Assembly: GCA_035272265.1 (NCBI GenBank)
Contig: DATEQV010000230.1
Span: 1-5,031, forward strand
DNA length: 5,031 bases
DNA from: Acidisphaera sp035272265
GTDB lineage: Bacteria; Pseudomonadota; Alphaproteobacteria; Acetobacterales; Acetobacteraceae
Reading direction: 5' to 3'
The translations under genes were made by a program, and so were the position numbers. Under the pieces are notes generated by a model. The model was not told where the DNA came from, did no database searches, and saw nothing but the letters and a program-made list of their open reading frames with translations. Positions 1-5,031 of this stretch are shown here, piece after piece; the stretch's first letter is position 1; every line of letters starts with the position of its first letter.

Positions 1-670
1 ATATCAGGTAGAGCGTCGTGCCGATCGCGTGCAGCATCTCGCGTGTCTCCAGGCGCAACGGGTCCAGCCGGCTGGACGCGAAGCGGGCGACGTCCACGCC
101 GTTGTGGATCACCTGCATCCGGTCGTCGGCCACGCCGAAGCGGGCGGCGAGGTGGCCGGCCACCATGCGCGAGACCGCGACGATCCGCGTCGCGTCGCGC
201 AGCTGCCGGCGTTCTAGCTGCGCCATGCGCTGCCGGCGCAGGACCGACAGGGGCGACCAGGCGGCGCGCGGCCCCAGCAGCGGCGGATGCAACGCCGCCA
301 GACGTTCCTGCGCGAGCGGGCGCGAGCCGGTGAGCGGATGGAACACGTCGGCCGACCAGCCGGTGCCGGTGTCGTGCACCGCGTCGGGGCGGAGCGCGTC
401 GATGACGCGGGCGGCGCGGCGGGCGCGGCGGATCGGATCGGCGGCGTGCGGCAGGCGATGCAGGGTCAGCTTCAGGCCGTGATCCTCGTCGGCGTCGAAG
501 GCGACGACGTGGACCTCGTGGCCTTGCCCGGCGAGGAACCGGGCGAAGCCGAACGACCATTGCTCGGAGCCGCCGCCGCGCGGGCTGAAACGATCGAGCA
601 CGAGCGCGATGCGCCAAGCTGGCGGAGGTGCCGGCCGGGCAGGCTCGCGGGGCGCGTCGGTGGCGATCAC
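1..670 (-). CDS. Glycosyltransferase family 4 protein, N-terminal part (cut by window edge)
   Basis: Reading the minus strand gives 223 residues that run off the left edge. After a Pro/Ala-rich leader of about 18 residues comes a first Rossmann strand and a glycine loop (RIALVLDRFSPRGGGSEQW, residues 20-38), then strand HEVHVVAFD. Later come VHDTGTGW and the strand RIVAVS with VIHNGVDVARF (I188, N190, G191, D193). The last is the hinge seen between the two Rossmann domains of GT-B, GT4-type enzymes. Such enzymes transfer a sugar from a nucleotide-sugar to cell-surface glycans such as LPS core or exopolysaccharide, at the cytoplasmic membrane face. The donor-binding C-terminal domain with the EX7E-like motif lies outside the window, so sugar specificity cannot be read. 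I chose the GTG at 668-670 because third positions are strongly G/C after it and mixed before it. An in-frame ATG at 761-763 would add 31 residues. No clear Shine-Dalgarno precedes either start. The family call is firm, the exact start is not. Confidence 0.85.
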   Translation of the reverse strand, partial: MIATDAPREPARPAPPPAWRIALVLDRFSPRGGGSEQWSFGFARFLAGQGHEVHVVAFDADEDHGLKLTLHRLPHAADPIRRARRAARVIDALRPDAVHDTGTGWSADVFHPLTGSRPLAQERLAALHPPLLGPRAAWSPLSVLRRQRMAQLERRQLRDATRIVAVSRMVAGHLAARFGVADDRMQVIHNGVDVARFASSRLDPLRLETREMLHAIGTTLYLI

Positions 671-897
671 AGGCTGATCAGCATCGGCTGCCGGACGTCG
701 GTGCGGTTCGGGTATGAAGCCTTGCACCCGCGCCGCACAAGCCGGCACCGCCGGGCACCGCATCGAGCAAAGCTTGAAAAGGCGGCGGCTTTCGCGTTCG
801 CTGCTGCGGTGATGACCTTTTCCGGTCTGAAGCACGCTCGGGAGCCCGGGATCGCGCGCTTGTCGGCGGTCGCCGGCGTGACGCCGGAGGGGGCGTC
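671..897. other. Divergent intergenic region between glycosyltransferase and atzG
   Basis: About 230 bp separate the two divergent genes if the glycosyltransferase starts at 670. Third-position bias disappears here in all frames checked, which supports a non-coding call. A plus-strand TTGAAA lies at 774-779, but the sequence 17 bp downstream is a poor -10 match, so I do not call a promoter. The right end carries the atzG ribosome binding site and a short perfect dyad described separately. No terminator or small RNA is evident. Confidence 0.5.
886..893 (+). promoter_or_regulatory. Ribosome binding site deciding the GTG start of atzG
   Basis: The sequence GGAGGGGG contains GGAGG at 886-890, seven bases before the GTG at 898. 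This strong Shine-Dalgarno match is the main reason for choosing that GTG over the in-frame ATG at 919-921. Its first two bases also form the end of the right arm of a perfect 6-bp dyad (873-878 with 882-887), so folding could reduce ribosome access. Confidence 0.7.
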
Positions 898-1086
898 GTG
901 ACCGAGGAGTCCGATCCGATGGCGGTGCTGGCCTCGGCCGTCGCGCGGTCGCTCGGGCTGCCGATCGATCCGGTCTACCTGCCCGGGATCGGCCGCAACC
1001 TCGCGCTGCTGTACGAGCACGCGGCGAAGCTGCAGGCGCTCGACATTTCTGGCGCGCAACATCAGGCACCGATCTACCGTCCGTGA
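898..1086 (+). CDS. atzG: AtzG/HpxX-like small amidase subunit (DUF4089)
   Basis: This 62-residue protein matches the DUF4089 pattern. It has a helix carrying LGLPIDPVYLPGI (residues 20-32), a second helix RNLALLYEHAAKLQAL, and the typical C-terminal ending APIYRP. In Pseudomonas sp. ADP, AtzG is the GatC-like partner that stabilises the 1-carboxybiuret hydrolase AtzE; HpxX plays the corresponding place in hpxWXYZ purine-nitrogen clusters. These are family facts. For this copy the role follows from its position directly before an AtzE-type amidase, with the two reading frames sharing four bases (GTGA, 1083-1086). The start is GTG with a strong GGAGG seven bases upstream. Length and both ends fit the family, so it looks intact. 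The symbol describes the family; the true substrate could differ, and hpxX would be an equally fair name. Confidence 0.82.
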   Translation: MTEESDPMAVLASAVARSLGLPIDPVYLPGIGRNLALLYEHAAKLQALDISGAQHQAPIYRP

Positions 1087-2471
1087 CCGGCGCGGCGTGG
1101 GCTGACCTCGGTGCGGCCGACATCGCCGAGGCGGTGCGTTCGCGGCGCGTCGCTGCCGTCGCGGTCGCCGAGGCGGTGCTGGCGCGGATCGGCGAGCGGA
1201 ACGGGGCGCTGAACGCCTTCACGAGGACGCTGGGCGAGCGCGCGCTGGCCGAAGCTCGCGCCGTGGACGCGAAGATCGCAGCGGGTGTGGATCCCGGGCC
1301 GCTCGCGGGCGTGCCGTACGGCGTGAAGGACCTGTTCGACGTGGCCGGGCTGACCACGCTCGCCGGGTCGCGCATCAACGCGGACGATCCGCCGGCCGCA
1401 CGGGACGCGGTGCTGGTGCGGCGGCTCGCGAGTGCCGGCGCGGTGCTGCTCGGCACCCAGAACATGGACGAATACGCGTACGGGTTCACGACCGAGAACG
1501 CGCATTACGGACCGACCCGCAATCCGCATGACCCGGCACGGGTGGCGGGCGGATCGTCGGGGGGATCGGCGGCGGCGGTGGCGGCGGGGCTGGGGGCGTT
1601 CGCGCTCGGATCGGATACGAACGGATCGATCCGGGTGCCGTCGTCGTTCTGCGGGGTGTTCGGGCTGAAGCCGACATACGGGCGGCTGCCGTGTTCCGGA
1701 ACGTTCCCGTTCGTGCATTCGCTCGACCACCTGGGGCCGTTCGCGCGGTCCGCGCGCGACCTGGCGCTGGTGTACGACGCGCTGCAGGGGGCGGACGACG
1801 ACGATCCGATCTGCACGCCGGCGGGCATCGAGCCGGCGACGCCGGTGTTGTCGATGGCGGGCGAGCTGCGGGCAGCGGTGCTGGACGGCTGGTTCCGCGA
1901 CATGGCGGGACAGGAGGCGATCGATGCGGTGGAGCACGTCGCCTCGGCGCTGGGCGCGCAGCGTCAGGTGGTGCTGCGCGACGCGGCGGCGGCGCGGTCG
2001 GCGGCGTACCTGGTCACCGCGACCGAGGGGGCCGCGCTGCATCTGCAACGATTGCGCCAGCGGGCGGGCGACTTCGATCCGGCGGTGCGCGACAGGCTGC
2101 TGGCCGGCGCGCTGTTCATGGCGTCGATGGTGGTGCGCGCGCAGCAGCTGCGGCGGCGGTTCCGCGACGATGCGCTGGCGCTTTTCGGCGACGCCGATGT
2201 GCTGCTGGCGCCGGCGACGCCGTGCGTGGCGCCGGAGATCGGGCAGCAGACGATCCGCATCGCGGGTGCGGAGTGGCCGACGCGGGCGAATGTCGGCGTG
2301 CTGACGCAGCCGATCAGCTTCATCGGCCTGCCGGTGGTGTGCGTGCCGATGCGGGGCCTTTTGCCGATCGGCGTCCAGCTGATCGGCCCGCCGTGGCGCG
2401 AGGATTTGGTGCTGCGGGCCGCCGCGCGGCTGGAAGCGGCAGGGGTCGTTTCGGCCGCAACGGTCGGCTGA
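1083..2471 (+). CDS. atzE: AtzE/HpxY-type amidase (amidase-signature hydrolase, 1-carboxybiuret hydrolase-like)
   Basis: This 462-residue protein of the amidase signature family has the full catalytic triad: Lys82 in GVPYGVKDLFDV, cis-Ser158 in AGGSSGGSAAAVA and nucleophile Ser182 in DTNGSIRVPSSFCG. The spacings (76 and 24 residues) match the family. The motifs NMDEYAYGFTTENAHYGPTRNP (residues 127-148, in two halves around Y131) and the ending with TQPISFIGLPV and GVQLIGPPWRED are typical of the AtzE branch rather than of GatA. Such enzymes hydrolyse amide bonds of small ureides, as in s-triazine/cyanuric acid breakdown (carboxybiuret) or HpxY in purine nitrogen use, and act in the cytosol. 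The GTG start lies inside the stop of the small-subunit gene and has no Shine-Dalgarno of its own, so translation is probably coupled. Length is normal. No HpxZ-like gene, transporter or ring-opening hydrolase is adjacent, so the physiological substrate is unknown. The last 500 bp are overlapped antisense by the next gene's frame. Confidence 0.9.
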   Translation: MTGAAWADLGAADIAEAVRSRRVAAVAVAEAVLARIGERNGALNAFTRTLGERALAEARAVDAKIAAGVDPGPLAGVPYGVKDLFDVAGLTTLAGSRINADDPPAARDAVLVRRLASAGAVLLGTQNMDEYAYGFTTENAHYGPTRNPHDPARVAGGSSGGSAAAVAAGLGAFALGSDTNGSIRVPSSFCGVFGLKPTYGRLPCSGTFPFVHSLDHLGPFARSARDLALVYDALQGADDDDPICTPAGIEPATPVLSMAGELRAAVLDGWFRDMAGQEAIDAVEHVASALGAQRQVVLRDAAAARSAAYLVTATEGAALHLQRLRQRAGDFDPAVRDRLLAGALFMASMVVRAQQLRRRFRDDALALFGDADVLLAPATPCVAPEIGQQTIRIAGAEWPTRANVGVLTQPISFIGLPVVCVPMRGLLPIGVQLIGPPWREDLVLRAAARLEAAGVVSAATVG

Positions 2472-3751
2472 GCGACGTCATCGCGCGGCGCGGTCCGCGG
2501 CGGCGCGGGGATCATCGGGCGAGCGGCGCCGATCTTGATGGTGGTCGTGCCGCTGGGCGGGTACGGAAGCGGCGAGACCCGCGGCGCGGGAGTCGCGGGG
2601 TCGGCGGGTGCCGGCGCGCTTGCGGGCGCAGGCGCGGCTTCGGCCGGTCGCTCCGCTGGCTTGGTCGCATGAGCTTCGCCAGTCGGCGTCGCCGCTCGGC
2701 GGCGTCGCGAGCCGGGGGCGCGCCGGGGCCTGTCACGTTGGCCTGGGTCGCCTCGTCCGGCCGCGCCGCCTTCGGGCGGTACCCGCGATGGCTTGGGTAC
2801 CTGGTCGTCGGCAGTCGGGCGGCGCACGGTGCCGCCGTCGCGTGCGAGTGCGAGGTCGCGCAGGCGTTCGCTTCGGCGCTGGGTCTCGCGGCGGAGATGG
2901 CGGGCGTGGGCGCGCACGAGGTCGCGCTCGACTTCGCGTCGGTCACGATGGTGCCAGGAGTCGTGCGAGCCGCGATGGGCGATCATCGGCCAGAGCTCGG
3001 GCTCGAATTGCGGCGGCATCGGTTCGGGGCCGTGGCGGGCGACGTGTTCGCGGTGGCGGGCCCAGAACTGCCGGCGGCTTTCGCGGTACTGCCGCCGCTC
3101 GGCGAGCAGGCGCACCGCGCCGCGCCGGGCGAGCTTGTAGAGCGCGACCTCGGCCTTCCAGTCGCCGCTGCAGGCGGCGATGTAGTGGGCGTGAGCCCGC
3201 TCGCAGTGGTGGCAGCGCGGCTTGCGGCGGCCGGTCCAGCTGTTCGGCGCGTCGCACCACGAGGTGAGGTCGCGGCGCCACGGGTTGGCGCGGAACAACT
3301 TCTTCGGCGGCGGGCGGTGCTCGCAGAACGCGTCGTAGGCGATCTCGAGCCGGTAGTGCCGCGCCTGGCCGGAGCTTGGCCGCTCGTCGTCCGGCGGGAT
3401 GGGCCGGGGGCGGGTCTTGCGGGCGTAGGGACGCGCCGCGGCGAGGCGGCGGTAGAGGCGCTGCAGCGAGGCCGGGAGCCAGCGCAGCACGCGCCCCGGC
3501 TGGTCCGCGTGCGCGGTCCGGGTGGCGCGGGCGGGCGCGGGCGGCTCCGGTTCGGGGGCCGGCTCCGGTTCAGGCGGTGCGGTCAAGGGGTCCGGGTGGG
3601 CGAGCGACCATTGCCGGAGTTTGGCGGCATGGTGCGCCCAGACCCTCTCCATGACCGAGGGGAACGGCGCGCGCGGTTCCGCCGTCCCGTGGGCGCGGCC
3701 GGAGCCGGCGGTGTCGGAGGCGTCGTCCGGCGATGTGTCGCCGTCGGTCAT
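1964..3751 (-). CDS. Hypothetical protein with Cys/His cluster and Pro-rich linkers; 3' end antisense to atzE
   Basis: I do not recognise this protein (595 residues from the ATG at 3749-3751). In order it shows an acidic start, a linker of alternating Pro and Glu (about 59-74), a segment rich in W, Y, R and K (about 88-160), and a cluster C143, C166, C180, H181, H182, C183, H187, H189, C194. The C-x2-C with flanking Cys and His could hold a metal. Next is a long, very basic, probably helical stretch (about 199-300; many R, H, E), then Pro/Ala-rich low complexity (about 350-420). Aromatic- and Cys-rich composition argues that this strand, not the Val/Ala/Gly-rich opposite frame, is coding to about residue 426. 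The frame has no stop there and continues antisense to atzE until TGA at 1964-1966; residues 427-595 may be read-through rather than evolved protein. A TTG at 3785-3787 would add 12 residues but sits inside the predicted -35 box. No signal peptide or membrane segment is visible. Confidence 0.6.
   Translation of the reverse strand: MTDGDTSPDDASDTAGSGRAHGTAEPRAPFPSVMERVWAHHAAKLRQWSLAHPDPLTAPPEPEPAPEPEPPAPARATRTAHADQPGRVLRWLPASLQRLYRRLAAARPYARKTRPRPIPPDDERPSSGQARHYRLEIAYDAFCEHRPPPKKLFRANPWRRDLTSWCDAPNSWTGRRKPRCHHCERAHAHYIAACSGDWKAEVALYKLARRGAVRLLAERRQYRESRRQFWARHREHVARHGPEPMPPQFEPELWPMIAHRGSHDSWHHRDRREVERDLVRAHARHLRRETQRRSERLRDLALARDGGTVRRPTADDQVPKPSRVPPEGGAAGRGDPGQRDRPRRAPGSRRRRAATPTGEAHATKPAERPAEAAPAPASAPAPADPATPAPRVSPLPYPPSGTTTIKIGAARPMIPAPPRTAPRDDVAQPTVAAETTPAASSRAAARSTKSSRHGGPISWTPIGKRPRIGTHTTGRPMKLIGCVSTPTFARVGHSAPAMRIVCCPISGATHGVAGASSTSASPKSASASSRNRRRSCCARTTIDAMNSAPASSLSRTAGSKSPARWRNRCRCSAAPSVAVTRYAADRAAAASRSTT
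3542..3571. repeat. Short direct repeat encoding the Pro/Glu linker
   Basis: The 12-base sequence CGGCTCCGGTTC occurs at 3542-3553 and again at 3560-3571, an 18-base period. On the minus strand this encodes the repeated Pro-Glu dipeptides of the hypothetical protein's linker. The period is a whole number of codons, so copy-number changes would lengthen or shorten the linker without breaking the frame. Confidence 0.6.
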
Positions 3752-3758
3752 GCCCAGA

Positions 3759-3787
3759 AGGGTAGGACCGGCAAGCGGCGGTGTCAA
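3759..3787 (-). promoter_or_regulatory. Sigma70-type promoter for the minus-strand hypothetical gene
   Basis: Read on the minus strand, TTGACA (3782-3787, perfect -35) is followed by a 17-base spacer and TACCCT (3759-3764, three of six -10 matches including the key first T, A and last T). Only seven bases, TCTGGGC, separate the -10 from the ATG at 3749-3751. The transcript would therefore start at or next to the start codon, giving a leaderless or nearly leaderless mRNA; this fits the lack of a Shine-Dalgarno there. Confidence 0.55.
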
Positions 3788-3795
3788 GAATAAAA

Positions 3796-3807
3796 GCCTA
3801 GAAAGGC
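3796..3807. repeat. Small dyad GCCT-AGAA-AGGC
   Basis: Four-base perfect arms flank a four-base spacer, a few bases upstream of the minus-strand -35 box. It could be half of an operator or mere chance; the arms are too short to decide. Confidence 0.2.
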
Positions 3808-3872
3808 GCGGTTCTCGGCAGAGTATGGTCGAACGGGTTCGGTTGCGACGGGCCCGGGTCTCGGCATCGTGG

Positions 3873-3889
3873 GCAGATCGACAATCTGC
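3873..3889. promoter_or_regulatory. Candidate operator dyad GCAGAT-N5-ATCTGC
   Basis: A perfect six-base inverted repeat with a five-base centre (CGACA) sits in the divergent region between the hypothetical gene and the toxin-like gene. It directly abuts a TTGCCA (3890-3895) that resembles a -35 box for the plus-strand gene. Spacing and symmetry suit a dimeric repressor or activator site, but no second copy was seen in the window and no regulator gene is adjacent. Confidence 0.3.
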
Positions 3890-3919
3890 TTGCCAAGGCG
3901 AGGAATTTCAGCCTAGGAC
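3890..3919 (+). promoter_or_regulatory. Weak candidate promoter of the toxin-like gene
   Basis: TTGCCA (3890-3895, five of six -35 matches), an 18-base spacer, then TAGGAC (3914-3919, three of six -10 matches). It points at the ATG at 3950, with a predicted start about 24 bases before it. The -10 box is poor, so this is only a suggestion. Confidence 0.25.
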
Positions 3920-3949
3920 TATCGCCTGTTGGCTGGGCGTGTGGGACTG

Positions 3950-4963
3950 ATGGACAAACTGGTGCTTCCCTTCGTGTTCATTCCTGACGGATCGCCGGAG
4001 GCGCTGCTCCCGCCGCGCTATGGCCATATCCGTCTCAGGGCACGGTTCATCCCGGCCGGCACCGCGGAGGCGGCGGGGACATCGCCGGCGTCCGGTCCGG
4101 ACGGGTCGGGCGATGCCGGGGACGGCTGGCAGTCCGACCCGGGCCGCGGCGATGCGTGGACGGACGACGCCGGCGCGGGGACCGCGACGTCGCCTGTGGC
4201 TGACGAACCGCCGCCCGGCTCTCCCGCCGCGATCGGCCGCAGCCTGCTCCGGTTGGTTCGCGCTGACGTTCGTGCGGATGTCGGTGCGATCCGGCGAGGC
4301 ATGCCGCAGGCCGCGAGCGAGCGGTTTCCTGCCGGACGCTACGAACTGGCGCAGGCCGAAGGCGAGCCGGCGGGCGAGGAGAGGCTTGGCCCGGAGGGCG
4401 AAGAACTCTCGCTCAACGAACAGGTCATCACGAGCGAATACTACGCTACACTCAGGGAGCTGCGGGAGGTTGATCCGTACAATTCCGCCCTGGGGCCATC
4501 CCTGCGTTCGCGGGATTGGAAGCCGAGCGAAGTAGATCTCATCATTCTCCGGGCTGCGCTGTCAGCGGCGCGAGCTGGACTGCCGCCGCGACTTGACTTC
4601 AGCGTCCGGCCACCCGGCAGTACGATCCCGGATGCGCAAGGCCCGGGTCGCTGGGTCCCCTACAGCCCGAAATTCCCGTACGGTCGGCCCGAAGATGCCG
4701 TGTATCAGATGAAGGCGACCGGACTGCCTTGGGGTATGGAGTACCGGGTCGAAACGACTTTGACGCCAAGCGGGGAGAAGTATTTCGACAACCGCGACCC
4801 GTTCACCGGAAACTTCATCGATGCCAAGAACTGGCAGAACTTCCCGCCGGAGGCCCTGCTTGACGAGGCCCTCAAGGATATCAGGCAGGACGCTAACCCG
4901 ACTTTCGCTACTGACCCTCGATTCCAGGGATTTTCTCGCGCCGCCGCGAAGGTAAGTGACTGA
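3950..4963 (+). CDS. Putative polymorphic toxin with C-terminal Tox-REase-5-like nuclease domain
   Basis: The predicted protein has 337 residues. The C-terminal part carries YQMKATGLPWGMEYRV (252-267), then YFDNRDPFTGNFIDAKNW (278-295). This is the layout I know from restriction-endonuclease-fold toxin domain Tox-REase-5: a Q..TG.P.G.EY strand, then FD, then (I/L)(D/E)AK. Likely active-site residues are E264, D280, D291 and K293 (PD-(D/E)xK type, DNA or RNA cleavage). The N-terminus (MDKLVLPFVFIPDG, 1-14) is beta-like and unknown to me; residues 36-95 are a Gly/Ala/Asp/Pro linker; 150-210 look helical. No signal peptide, PAAR, Rhs or VENN motif is visible, so the delivery route is unclear; a type VI cargo effector is one possibility. 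ATG 3950 is preferred over upstream GTG 3941 and TTG 3929, though only a weak GGGA precedes it. Third positions are less G/C-biased than in atzE. The ORF stops only 44 residues after the D-A-K, short for this family, so the end may be frameshifted. The domain call is from memory of the motif. Confidence 0.6.
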   Translation: MDKLVLPFVFIPDGSPEALLPPRYGHIRLRARFIPAGTAEAAGTSPASGPDGSGDAGDGWQSDPGRGDAWTDDAGAGTATSPVADEPPPGSPAAIGRSLLRLVRADVRADVGAIRRGMPQAASERFPAGRYELAQAEGEPAGEERLGPEGEELSLNEQVITSEYYATLRELREVDPYNSALGPSLRSRDWKPSEVDLIILRAALSAARAGLPPRLDFSVRPPGSTIPDAQGPGRWVPYSPKFPYGRPEDAVYQMKATGLPWGMEYRVETTLTPSGEKYFDNRDPFTGNFIDAKNWQNFPPEALLDEALKDIRQDANPTFATDPRFQGFSRAAAKVSD

Positions 4964-4989
4964 AAAGCGGGGATCAGCGGCGCGGTGAT

Positions 4990-5031
4990 TTGCCGCAACC
5001 GTCTGCGGTGCCGACCAAGTGGCTTGCGAAA
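4990..5031 (+). CDS. Possible start of an immunity gene, or displaced tail of the toxin (cut by window edge)
   Basis: The plus frame beginning at 4960 stays open to the window end and reads LKSGDQRRGDLPQPSAV followed by PTKWLAK. Within it TTG at 4990 or GTG at 5008 could start a gene 26 or 44 bases after the toxin stop, where an immunity gene would be expected. Neither start has a well-spaced Shine-Dalgarno. Alternatively the Q-R-R then P-x-K-W-x-x-A pattern resembles the helix and strand that follow the D-A-K motif in Tox-REase-5 proteins, so it may be toxin sequence moved out of frame. Too little is present to choose. Confidence 0.2.
   Translation, partial: MPQPSAVPTKWLAK

Noticed and set aside
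287..901. Long open plus-strand frame covering the glycosyltransferase region
   Set aside because: It is antisense to a clear GT4 sequence and its translation is Arg/Gly/Ala-rich without any recognisable motif; high GC leaves it open.
667..1062. Minus-strand open frame over the intergenic region and atzG
   Set aside because: It overlaps most of atzG, which has a strong ribosome binding site and family motifs; its own composition looks like a shadow frame.
1074..2048. Minus-strand frame of 324 codons antisense to atzE
   Set aside because: The translation is mostly Arg, His, Pro and Gln repeats, as expected opposite a high-GC gene; atzE has its full set of motifs on the plus strand.
1691..3793. 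700-codon plus-strand frame through atzE and the hypothetical gene
   Set aside because: The translation is low-complexity Gly/Ala/Arg/Val with almost no Lys or Trp, while the opposite strand gives a balanced protein with Cys, Trp, Tyr and His; treated as antisense shadow.
3522..3824. Gly/Ser-rich plus-strand frame leading into the toxin-like gene
   Set aside because: It is the complement of the Pro/Glu linker of the minus-strand gene. Only the part from 3825 on, outside that gene, was kept as a weak observation.
4977..5000. GCGGC/GCCGC arms after the toxin stop as a terminator
   Set aside because: The arms are short, the spacer is about ten bases and no T-run follows, so it does not look like an intrinsic terminator.

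Overview
The window is very GC-rich, with coding regions that strongly prefer G or C in third codon positions. Together with an AtzG/AtzE (HpxX/HpxY-like) amidase pair and a family-4 glycosyltransferase, this suggests a high-GC proteobacterium, perhaps an alphaproteobacterium of the Acetobacteraceae/Rhodospirillales kind. The taxonomic guess is inference; no rRNA or marker gene is present.

Left part (1-670, minus strand): the N-terminal 223 residues of a GT4-type glycosyltransferase that runs off the left edge. It is divergent from the next operon across about 230 bp of non-coding DNA. Middle-left (898-2471, plus strand): a two-gene operon. A small GatC-like AtzG/HpxX subunit (DUF4089) overlaps by four bases (GTGA) an intact amidase-signature enzyme of the AtzE/HpxY type with a complete Lys-cisSer-Ser triad. 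The two probably form one heteromeric amidohydrolase for ureide/biuret-like nitrogen compounds.

Middle-right (3751 down to 1964, minus strand): a long gene for a protein I do not recognise. It has a Pro/Glu linker, a Cys/His cluster that could bind zinc, a very basic Arg/His-rich helical middle and a Pro/Ala-rich tail. Its frame has no stop until it has run about 500 bp antisense through the 3' end of the amidase gene. It has a good sigma70-type promoter (TTGACA, 17-bp spacer, TACCCT) that would start transcription almost at its ATG, so the mRNA may be leaderless.

Right part (3950-4963, plus strand): a divergently transcribed gene whose C-terminus resembles the restriction-endonuclease-fold toxin domain Tox-REase-5 of polymorphic/contact-dependent toxins, with a PD-(D/E)xK-like core ending in D-A-K. 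Its base composition is less extreme than that of its neighbours, as expected for transferred material. Just at its stop another plus frame opens and runs off the window. This is either the start of an immunity gene or the frameshifted tail of the toxin itself. The accessory interest of the window lies in this right-hand third. No tRNA, rRNA, CRISPR array, insertion sequence or attachment site was seen.
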